Positions 1 through 8,026 of a DNA stretch of 44,968 bases are shown piece by piece; within the stretch, counting starts at the first letter, position 1, and the number at the start of each line of letters is the position of its first letter. Below the pieces are notes generated by a model, which did no database searches, was not told where the DNA came from, and saw only the letters and a program-made list of their open reading frames with translations. Location: assembly GCA_021789155.1 (NCBI GenBank), contig JAJYJW010000005.1, positions 1 through 44,968 of the forward strand, in the 5' to 3' direction. Position numbers and translations under genes: made by a program. Origin of the DNA: Microcaldota archaeon (GTDB taxonomy: Archaea > Micrarchaeota > Micrarchaeia > Micrarchaeales > CABMGC01).

Positions 1-2522
1 ATGGTTGCATTCCCGATTGCATTCGCCGCGTTTTTCTTCAGTGCAAGCTCCTTCACTTTCCTTATGTCCGATACGAGGCTGTTTATCATTTCTTCCTCTT
101 TGTCGAGCTTGCCGTTTATCATGCTTTCATCGCACGTTGGCCATCTCTCCGTTACCGCAAGCGTGGCGTTTCCTAGGTTATGCCATAATTCCTCTGATAT
201 GTGCGGGGCAACAGGATGGAGCAGCAATGCAAGATTCTGCAGGTAATCCTTTATCACTATCCCGTTGCTGCCTCCCCTTTCCATGTAATGGCGGAGCTCT
301 ATTACCGAGTTATAAAGAACATCGGTGGCAACGTCCCTTACCTCTAGATCCTCCATTTTTTCAGTTGCCCTCTTTATCTTGTAGTTGAGTTTCGAGTACA
401 GCCAATAATCAATGTGCTTCAATTCGCCAGATTGGAAGTCCGCTATTTTATTCACTAGGTCATTTAGGAATTCGAATCTTTCCTTTATGCCGTTTATCGC
501 AGCAGCAGAGTATTCGGAATCGCTGAAAAGGTCGGAACTCGTTATTATTACAGTTCTGAGGGCGTCAGCGCTCGCTATTTTGAGTCCGTCTACCAAAGGC
601 ACTATGTTGCCCATGCTCTTGCTCATTTTTTCCCCTTCATAGAGGACAAGGCCATTTACCACCATCTGCTTTGGCCAATACTCTTCGCCGAACACTGCAA
701 CGTGGTTGAATATGTACATGGTAAGGTGGTTGAATACAAGGTCTGAGCCTGAGTGCCTGGAAGTTTCCCTGTACCAATATTCGAACGATTCCCTGCACTT
801 CTTTACGAGTTCGAAATCTATTCCAGTTGATTCAGAGACTTTGTTTGCATCGCCTTTGCCAAGCATCACGAAGTCGAAGAATTCTGGTTTGAGTTTTTCT
901 GGCTCAATGTCCCTTATGAGGTGGGATATAGTGTAGAACGACATGTATATTGTGGAATCGGATAACGATTCGATTATGAAGTTCTTATCTATGGGAAATT
1001 TGGTTCCAAGTCCCTGCGCTCTCGCCACAGCCCTAAGGTCTATCCAGTTTATCGCGGTAAGCAGCGTGTTCCTGAGCTTCTCGGGTTTAACCTGCATTTT
1101 TTCGAATGCACGTTTCGTAAGCTCTTTCCATTCCGCGTTTCCATAATTAAGGAACCACTGATTGTCTACTATCTTGACTACCACGTTCTCTTTGCATCTG
1201 CACTTTATCGGGGCATTCTGTATGACATACATCTTTAGCGCATCCTTAGACGAGACTAGTTGCGCCTTTATCTTCTCGCGCGCAGCAGGTTCGCTCATTC
1301 CCTTGAACTCCTCTACGAGCATTGTCCCCCAGTGCGATTCTTCTCGATATTGAAGTTTTGTCGCAAACTCGAGCATTTCGTCTATCGCATTTGCATCTGC
1401 GTGAAGCACTTCCAGATATGCCAATGCAGGCATGTCGACATGCACTGGTTTGGCTTCTCCCGCGGATACATCGCTCAACGATCTCCCTATTTTAACTTCT
1501 ATGAGCTTCTTGGGCTTTATCGACGATACGTCTACTCCTTCGTTTCTCAGCCTTTCTATTGCAGAATAATCGAACGGCGCGTGCGCGGGTACGCTCATTA
1601 CTGCGCCAGTTCCTATAGCGTCTTTCACGAAAAATCCCGGAAGAACCGGTATTACCTCGTTTGTCTTAGGGTTCCTGCATTTCTTCGAAAGCATTTGCTC
1701 TGCGCTGACTTCCTGGATTATGTTTATCTGCAACTGGAAAGACAAGACTGAAGATGCGGCTTTTGACATGTAGTATTTGCTTCCTTCTACATCGCATAGA
1801 ACGTATGGCACATTTTTGTTTACGAATATGTTCGTAACCCCGAATATCGTTTCAGGTCTGTATGTGGTGCATATTATGCTTGCATCTTCTCCCTCTACCT
1901 TGAACTTTATCGCTATCTCTTCTGCTATCTCGGGTTCGACATCTCCCTTCGTGTCATGCATGCCTACGGCGTTGTTCTCATTTGGGCACCATCCTAACGG
2001 GTGCTTGCCCTGAACAAGGAAGCCTTTCGCATTCAGGATTGCGAATTGCCATTCGACGAATTTGCTGAATATCGGATCTATCGAACGGAATTTTCTGCGC
2101 CAGTCTATCCCAAGTCCCTGTCTTATCATGCCCTGCTCCTGTTCTTTCATCATGTATTCCACAATGAAAACTGGGTCGGTCATCTTTTCTATGTCTTCCT
2201 TGCTTATGTGAAACAGATCATGCAGCTCATGTATTAAATCATCGTCGTTGTTCTTCAGTCTCTTCGCTATCGCGAGCACAGGAGTTCCTGTTGCATGAAA
2301 TGCCATCGGGTAAAGAACGTTGTAGCCTCGCATGCGTTTGTACCTCGCAAGCATGTCAGCAGTGCCATATGACCTTATATGGCCTATGTGCTGTGGGGTA
2401 TTCGCATATGGGAATGCGGCAGTTACCATGTATCCAGGTTTATCGTTTGGTTCTGCTTCGAATACTTTGGCATTGGCCCATTCTTCCTGCCATTTTTTCT
2501 CTATCGCCGTATAATCTATCAT
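1..2522 (-). CDS. leuS: Leucyl-tRNA synthetase, archaeal type (3' end runs off the left edge; absent from the ORF track because it has no stop in the window)
   Basis: Minus-strand reading from CAT at 2520-2522: MIDYTAIEKKWQEEWANAKVFEAEPNDKPGYMVTAAFPYANTPQHIGHIRSY...; class I aaRS HIGH-like motif (HIGH) and KMSKS (GEKMSKSMGN) present; open to position 1. Confidence 0.93.
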   Translation of the reverse strand, partial: MIDYTAIEKKWQEEWANAKVFEAEPNDKPGYMVTAAFPYANTPQHIGHIRSYGTADMLARYKRMRGYNVLYPMAFHATGTPVLAIAKRLKNNDDDLIHELHDLFHISKEDIEKMTDPVFIVEYMMKEQEQGMIRQGLGIDWRRKFRSIDPIFSKFVEWQFAILNAKGFLVQGKHPLGWCPNENNAVGMHDTKGDVEPEIAEEIAIKFKVEGEDASIICTTYRPETIFGVTNIFVNKNVPYVLCDVEGSKYYMSKAASSVLSFQLQINIIQEVSAEQMLSKKCRNPKTNEVIPVLPGFFVKDAIGTGAVMSVPAHAPFDYSAIERLRNEGVDVSSIKPKKLIEVKIGRSLSDVSAGEAKPVHVDMPALAYLEVLHADANAIDEMLEFATKLQYREESHWGTMLVEEFKGMSEPAAREKIKAQLVSSKDALKMYVIQNAPIKCRCKENVVVKIVDNQWFLNYGNAEWKELTKRAFEKMQVKPEKLRNTLLTAINWIDLRAVARAQGLGTKFPIDKNFIIESLSDSTIYMSFYTISHLIRDIEPEKLKPEFFDFVMLGKGDANKVSESTGIDFELVKKCRESFEYWYRETSRHSGSDLVFNHLTMYIFNHVAVFGEEYWPKQMVVNGLVLYEGEKMSKSMGNIVPLVDGLKIASADALRTVIITSSDLFSDSEYSAAAINGIKERFEFLNDLVNKIADFQSGELKHIDYWLYSKLNYKIKRATEKMEDLEVRDVATDVLYNSVIELRHYMERGGSNGIVIKDYLQNLALLLHPVAPHISEELWHNLGNATLAVTERWPTCDESMINGKLDKEEEMINSLVSDIRKVKELALKKNAANAIGNAT

Positions 2523-2635
2523 TAGTATTACCAGATAGAATAACACACGGAATCTTATAAAACATGTGTTCAGGCGGCATGCTGCCTTCTAGGCAACATT
2601 AAAATAGTTTGTATATGAAGTGATACCGGATAAGC

Positions 2636-3520
2636 ATGTATCATAGGGGAAAGCGCCTTCAATCCGCAATGGAATACCTGATGACCTACGGATGGGCAAT
2701 ACTGATCATTGCAGTCGTACTTGGAGCACTATTCCAGCTCGGCATTTTCAACGCATCAACGTTTACACCTAAGGCGCCGCCTGGGGCATGCCACGTGTTC
2801 AGGCCAAACGGCCCTTACACTACATCGTTCATCAACACGCAAGGAATATGCAACGGCGAACTTCCCCAATACGTTGCCAAGAGTAGCTCGAGCGTTTACG
2901 CAATGGGCATTCCATATAAGCAGCAATTGTACCCCAGCACTCACGTAACCGTGTCATTTTGGATCAACACGAAGATTAGGAATTCTGGCGGATGGAAGAA
3001 TTTGGTAGGGAACATGGCAGCGTACGACATATGCGATAACACCGGTTCGTACTGCATAAGGGACTGCTGCAACTACATCTATTTCTCGAATTTCAATAGC
3101 ATAAGCGGGGGCTTCGCTTACATGCCCGAAAGCTTGATTAACGACGGAGCATGGCACTTTGTAGCCGGAACGAACAACGGCGCACTTCTTTCCTTGTATG
3201 CGGACGGAAAGCCCGCGGGAACGACTGGTACGTTTGTAGGTTCTCTGCGCCAGGGAACGAATCAAATAACGGTCGGAGACTACGGTGGTCTTTCGGCATC
3301 GTTCGCAAACCTGCAGATTTACAATACATCTCTTTCCGCAAACGAAATAGCCGCACTTTATAATGAGGGAATTGGGGGTGCACCTATTGCGTTGAATAGC
3401 CTGATTGGCTGGTGGCCCCTAAATGGAGATGCAAAGGATTATTCGGGAAACAACGACAATGGGGTCCCGAATGGGCTTACCTTCTCCAGTAACTGGGAAT
3501 CAGGTTATTCCGCGCCTTAA
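2636..3520 (+). CDS. Secreted or pilin-like protein with class III signal peptide and LamG/concanavalin-like domain
   Basis: N-terminus KRLQSAMEYLMTYGWAILIIAVVLGALFQLGIF (class III/pilin-like signal); C-terminal region with VTVSFWINT, GAWHFVAGTNNGALLSLYADGKPAG, IGWWPLNGDAKDYSGN typical of LamG folds. Confidence 0.8.
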   Translation: MYHRGKRLQSAMEYLMTYGWAILIIAVVLGALFQLGIFNASTFTPKAPPGACHVFRPNGPYTTSFINTQGICNGELPQYVAKSSSSVYAMGIPYKQQLYPSTHVTVSFWINTKIRNSGGWKNLVGNMAAYDICDNTGSYCIRDCCNYIYFSNFNSISGGFAYMPESLINDGAWHFVAGTNNGALLSLYADGKPAGTTGTFVGSLRQGTNQITVGDYGGLSASFANLQIYNTSLSANEIAALYNEGIGGAPIALNSLIGWWPLNGDAKDYSGNNDNGVPNGLTFSSNWESGYSAP

Positions 3521-3541
3521 TGTTAATGCAGTCCTTGCGTA

Positions 3542-4318
3542 TTACCGAATTTCGATCTTCAGCGGAAGATGATCGGAAACCGCGGCGTTTAACACTTCGA
3601 AGTTTTCCACTTTCATGCCTTTGGAGACGTAAACGTAATCCGCAAAAGTATCTCCCTCCCCCAATGATTTGTAATAGCTGCTTCGCGTAGAGGCAATATT
3701 GTTTTTTCTGATCAAATTGGTGAACTTCTTTTCGATGATTGCGTTGCATTCCGTGTTCAGCGTATAGTTGAAATCTCCGCACAGTATTCTCTTGTATGGC
3801 CTGTCCTCCATGAACTGAATTATGCTATCTGATTGTTCGGTCCTCTCTTCGCAATCATTTCTTGAACCTTTTATCCATATCCCGTGTACGTTTGCGACCA
3901 AAATCTTTTCGCCGTTGTTTTCCAGAATCACGTACTGCAATTTCGGATAGTGCCTGAATGGCATTCCTTCGAACATGGAATCTCTGACTCTCTTGCACAG
4001 CTCTATGCTGCCTGATTCGATTGCCTTTAGTTGCTTTCTAACGAATATCGCCTCCTTTAATCCGTTATTTGAGTTGCCGTCATTAAAAGGAGCATAGCGA
4101 TTGTAGCTCATCGTTATGAATGGGGTGAAATCCCCTAAGATTTTCTTGAACCTAGAATACAAGTCTGGCGTTCCGGTGCTCCAGTTAACCGGAAGCTCTT
4201 TCTGATCGAACATTTCCTGAAAGCAAAAGACGTCTACGCTAGCGCTTTGTTTTCGTATGAAACCGCTAAGCTCGTCGTATAGCTTGCCTCCCCACAAGTT
4301 GAGTGACAGAATCTTCAT
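3542..4318 (-). CDS. Endonuclease/exonuclease/phosphatase (EEP) family protein
   Basis: MKILSLNLWGG start, FQEMF, VANVHG, CGDFN and C-terminal SDHLPLKIEI motifs of the EEP fold. Confidence 0.8.
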   Translation of the reverse strand: MKILSLNLWGGKLYDELSGFIRKQSASVDVFCFQEMFDQKELPVNWSTGTPDLYSRFKKILGDFTPFITMSYNRYAPFNDGNSNNGLKEAIFVRKQLKAIESGSIELCKRVRDSMFEGMPFRHYPKLQYVILENNGEKILVANVHGIWIKGSRNDCEERTEQSDSIIQFMEDRPYKRILCGDFNYTLNTECNAIIEKKFTNLIRKNNIASTRSSYYKSLGEGDTFADYVYVSKGMKVENFEVLNAAVSDHLPLKIEIR

Positions 4319-4325
4319 TGATCCG

Positions 4326-5819
4326 TCACTCCAATTTGCCCGCTTCCTTGGTGTAGATTATTATGTCAGGGTGCTTTCTGGGCATTGGATTTGCCTTTAT
4401 GCCGTATACTGCGCGTATCCTTTTCTGCAATGCAAGTTCGACCAGCCGTTGCGTTATTACTCCGTCGAGAACTACCCCGTACACGTTCTTTGCCCTCAGT
4501 TCCTGCATGTAGTTTATGAGCTCCCTTATCGGCAGCTCTTTTACCATGTCTCCATTTGTAGAGTATATCCTGCTTCTTAGAGTGCCGGAAAGTTTATCCA
4601 AGCTGGTTGCAAGTTCTGATAATATCGCGCTTTCGATTGCGGGATTTACTTCTATCTGCATTTCAAGGGGCTCTTCCATCTTTGCATCATGTTCTTCCCT
4701 GGTTGGCTTGCCTTGGTATTCTATGCGTTCTATTTCCGCGAAATCGTCAACCTTTTCCTCATTGTGTTCTGGCTTCTTTTCGAAGTGCTTTGTGTCGAAA
4801 TGAGGTGCGTTGCTGCTTGGCATGTTTGCATAATCCTGCTCAAAGCTGCTTTCATGCTCTGATTCGCGCTGCTGTTCAACAGTCGGTTGTTCGCGTTCAT
4901 GTTCGTTGTGACCGTAATTATGCTTGTTTTCGTATTGCTTGTTGCCCTTGAATCTGCCCTCATGGTAATTGTGTGGCTTTACGTTCTTGTTGTTTTCCAG
5001 ATATTGGTCAAGAGGAACCTTCGATCTAATAGCTTTTATTATTTCCTTGCGCTGCAATTCTTCAACTTCCTTTCCTTCGGGTGCCTTCGCCACGAAATCC
5101 ACATTGCACACGCTGAGGAGGTTCCTCAGTATCATGTCTCCTCCCCTATCTCCGTCAAGGAATACGGTTATTTCCCTGTCGCGTGCAAGGTTGATTATGG
5201 TTTTCGGAATCGCTGTTGCTCCGCCTATCGCGATCGCGTTAGTAATGTCGCTTTTGAGAAGATTCAGCACGTCTGCCCTTCCCTCAACAAGCATGACTTC
5301 TTTGCTATTCGCCACATCAGGTCCGGCAGGAAGCTTTTCCTGACCGTATTCCATAATCTCTCCGGCTTTAACATCTGATTGAACCAATTCCGCAAGTTCC
5401 TTGCTGTCTGGCATTTCCGTGGAAATAAGCCTGCTCAACAATTCCTTTGCTCTCGTGAGCAGTTTCTGCCTCTTCGCACTGCGAGTATCTTCTACTTTTT
5501 CTACTTTGAAGCCGGCATCGTAAGGCCCAACTCTGTCAACCGATTCAACTGCGGCTGCAAGTATGCAGGTCTCTACTCTGTCGAGAGACGCAGGCAGTAG
5601 AAGCTTTCCAAAGGTTCTGTTCTGGCTTTGGCTGGACTCTATCTCTATCCTGCCTATCTTGCCGTTTTTCTGCAATTCCCTAAGGTCGAGGTCATCTCCC
5701 AATAACCCTTCGGTTTGCCCGAAAACAGCACCAATTATGTCTGGTTTGTCTACCAAACCATCGATCTTGAAATCTGCACTTATCATGTATTTTACTATAT
5801 CAAGGTATGTTTTACCCAT
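4326..5819 (-). CDS. dnaG: Archaeal DnaG primase (Toprim domain)
   Basis: MGKTYLDIVKYMISADFKIDGLVDKPDIIGAVFGQTEGLLGDDLDLRELQ; Toprim EGRADVLNLLK and FLDGDRGGD. Confidence 0.92.
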   Translation of the reverse strand: MGKTYLDIVKYMISADFKIDGLVDKPDIIGAVFGQTEGLLGDDLDLRELQKNGKIGRIEIESSQSQNRTFGKLLLPASLDRVETCILAAAVESVDRVGPYDAGFKVEKVEDTRSAKRQKLLTRAKELLSRLISTEMPDSKELAELVQSDVKAGEIMEYGQEKLPAGPDVANSKEVMLVEGRADVLNLLKSDITNAIAIGGATAIPKTIINLARDREITVFLDGDRGGDMILRNLLSVCNVDFVAKAPEGKEVEELQRKEIIKAIRSKVPLDQYLENNKNVKPHNYHEGRFKGNKQYENKHNYGHNEHEREQPTVEQQRESEHESSFEQDYANMPSSNAPHFDTKHFEKKPEHNEEKVDDFAEIERIEYQGKPTREEHDAKMEEPLEMQIEVNPAIESAILSELATSLDKLSGTLRSRIYSTNGDMVKELPIRELINYMQELRAKNVYGVVLDGVITQRLVELALQKRIRAVYGIKANPMPRKHPDIIIYTKEAGKLE

Positions 5820-6140
5820 GTTAACCCCTCATTGTCGTATGATGTGCACTAGCCACGCAAAATTACCATATGTTCTGTGGTGGATTGCGTCGTGCAATTC
5901 ATACACTTCAGAAGTAGAAGATTCTAGCTAGGAGTGTCTAGCGCACGCGCACTACCTTCACCATTGAATGCAACGCGAGCTGATTTTGAAAATTTAAATA
6001 TTATCATAACACTTCACTTTCATGAACCTGCTTTCTTCCACTATTCCTTTGATATAATAGGTTCTTATACATTTGGCTACGTTACGTCAGGCTCACTTTT
6101 ATATTGTTTTAAAGCATATACTCAACAGCGACTGGTTGGT

Positions 6141-6560
6141 GTGGCATTGAACAGATATTCTAAAGGTGCTAGAGGGGAACGCGAGCTCATGGCGAAGTTC
6201 CAGGAACTCGGCTATTCCGTTGTGAGGAGTGCGGGTTCAGGGGTTAATTCGATAAGCCCTGACATAATAGTGATAAAGGACGGAGTTGGCTTTTCTTTCG
6301 AGTGCAAGGCGTGGGATAAATCTAGTCTTAATATTGAGCCTGACAAGCACAAGGTGCTTGTAGACTGGCAGAGGAATACGAGGATGCACACGTTCATAGC
6401 GTGGCGCATGAACAACATGGGCTGGTTCTTCATAAAGCCAGAGGAGATGAACCAGAACGAGAAGAGCTTCACCGTAACTAAGAAGCAGGCAGTATCGATA
6501 AACAGGCTGTTTGGAGATCTCATAAATCTCGCCGCAATTCCAAATAGCAATAATCCGTAA
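6141..6560 (+). CDS. hjc: Holliday junction resolvase Hjc
   Basis: VALNRYSKGARGERELMAKFQELGYSVVRSAGSGVNSISPDIIVIKDGVGFSFECKAW matches the Hjc core (RGxxxE, RSxGSG, DI, ECK); GTG start chosen in frame with the longer ORF 5934..6560. Confidence 0.9.
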   Translation: MALNRYSKGARGERELMAKFQELGYSVVRSAGSGVNSISPDIIVIKDGVGFSFECKAWDKSSLNIEPDKHKVLVDWQRNTRMHTFIAWRMNNMGWFFIKPEEMNQNEKSFTVTKKQAVSINRLFGDLINLAAIPNSNNP

Positions 6561-6570
6561 ATACACTTTC

Positions 6571-7638
6571 TCATTTGTTGAAGGAATTGAATGCATAGAA
6601 CGATGGCCTCGGCTCGAATATGCTTGCATTCAGCATTCCGAAGTCAAGCGCGTATCCTGCATGCTCATGCCCTTCGAGATTGAACCAGTAAACTCCTTTT
6701 ACATAAGGCTTCGACAGGAAAATGCTGAAGCTTTGATTGAGGAACTCTGCCTGCTTTCTCAATGAATCGTTCAGATTATATTGCAACGGTATTCCAGTAG
6801 CGTTGTTCATGGGTATTCCAGTTTCAGTTATGTAAATCTGCTTTTTCGTTAGGTTTTCGTATAGGTTCAGGGAAATATTGAGTATGTCTGCTATGCTGGT
6901 TCCATAGCTTGGGATATAGCTTGGCAAATACGCGAATCCGGTATACATATGTAATGATATCGCATCGCAGTACTTGCTTGCATTCATGTTCCATAGTTCC
7001 TGCACCCAGTAATAACTTTGCAAATCCATCTGGGGACCGCCGGAATACATATTCGATCCACCTAGGCATATTACCGTATCGGATTCGTTGTGCTGCTTGA
7101 TTATAGAGTAAGCTGCCTTTAGAAGCATCATGTAATTTTTCGTGCTTCCGTTCTGCAAGCCATCCTGGAACATCGTCACCAAAGGCTCGTTCCATATCTC
7201 CCATTTGTGCACGCTTGGATACGCGTTCACCGCATTTTCTACGCTCGCGTTCCAATCCGCAATGCTCCAGTTGCAGTTCTCAATGCATGCTCCATTGGAA
7301 TTGATAACTCCTAGAGTGTCATAGTCCAGTATTCCAAGAAAGCTGGCTCCATTCTCGCTCATGTTTGCTACAAGTTGCTCTTCGCTGCCATTCAACAGTA
7401 TATCCAATCTGTAATTGCGTATCCCAAGATGCATGGCGCGGTTCATCGCAAGCGTATTTTCTGTGCCTGCAACTCCAACGTATCCAGAATAAAGCGTGGG
7501 TTTGCCTGTATTGCCGCTTGCGAGAAGGTATTCTGCAGCAATCACCGCAACAGCACAAAAAACAATGCCCATAATCAGTAGCTTCATCTTTTCCCGCAAA
7601 ACATCACGCAACGCTTTTCCGTCGAATATGTAGCTCAT
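6571..7638 (-). CDS. Membrane-anchored TIM-barrel glycoside hydrolase-like protein (clan GH-A type motifs)
   Basis: N-terminal TM segment LLIMGIVFCAVAVIAAEYLL; WEIWNEP (acid/base Asn-Glu-Pro) and IYITETGIP (nucleophile-like Glu). Confidence 0.65.
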   Translation of the reverse strand: MSYIFDGKALRDVLREKMKLLIMGIVFCAVAVIAAEYLLASGNTGKPTLYSGYVGVAGTENTLAMNRAMHLGIRNYRLDILLNGSEEQLVANMSENGASFLGILDYDTLGVINSNGACIENCNWSIADWNASVENAVNAYPSVHKWEIWNEPLVTMFQDGLQNGSTKNYMMLLKAAYSIIKQHNESDTVICLGGSNMYSGGPQMDLQSYYWVQELWNMNASKYCDAISLHMYTGFAYLPSYIPSYGTSIADILNISLNLYENLTKKQIYITETGIPMNNATGIPLQYNLNDSLRKQAEFLNQSFSIFLSKPYVKGVYWFNLEGHEHAGYALDFGMLNASIFEPRPSFYAFNSFNK

Positions 7639-7785
7639 GTTTAATACAGGTTTAAATAGCTATCTTGAAGTTTCGGGAAGTGCCACTATTCTGTCAGGTT
7701 GCAAATCATTTTTAAAGCTTGGTAAAGTATCTATAGCTGCAAAGGAAACGGCAAGTAACTTTCATGGAATGAAAAAGGTGGTGGA

Positions 7786-8007
7786 TTGAATAGCAAAAGA
7801 ATGTTCAGTTTATATGACGTGGAACAATTCATACGCGAGGCGGGCGCGGAACAGGTAACCGAGGATGCGGTTGTAAATTTGGAATTGGAATTGGAAAGGC
7901 TTACCAAAAAGATAGCAGGCAAGGCTTCAGTGTATGCCAAGCATGCGGGAAGAAAGAAATTCGTAAAGAGAGCAGATCTCCTCCTAACTAGGAATATTAA
8001 CAGATGA
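7786..8007 (+). CDS. Archaeal histone
   Basis: TTG start; histone fold pattern FIREAGAEQVTEDAVVNLELELERLTKKIAGKASVYAKHAGRKKFVKRADLLLT. Confidence 0.85.
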   Translation: MNSKRMFSLYDVEQFIREAGAEQVTEDAVVNLELELERLTKKIAGKASVYAKHAGRKKFVKRADLLLTRNINR

Positions 8008-8026
8008 ATGAGAAAACTCATTCATC
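8003..8026. terminator. Perfect 10-bp hairpin between convergent histone and rad50
   Basis: GATGAATGAG-AAAA-CTCATTCATC; both stop codons lie within the stem arms. Confidence 0.6.

Noticed and set aside
1-2560. Many plus-strand ORFs of 60-163 aa over this interval
   Set aside because: They lie antisense to a clear, full-frame leucyl-tRNA synthetase and show no protein-family features.
5934-6140. N-terminal extension of the Hjc ORF (MSSARALPSPLN...)
   Set aside because: It crosses AT-rich promoter-like sequence (ttttatattgttttaaag) and is not Hjc-like; the GTG at 6141 fits the conserved start better.
5820-6140. Possible C/D box sRNA or other ncRNA in the dnaG-hjc gap
   Set aside because: Only loose ATGATG and CTGA matches with no flanking stem; not separable from chance by eye.
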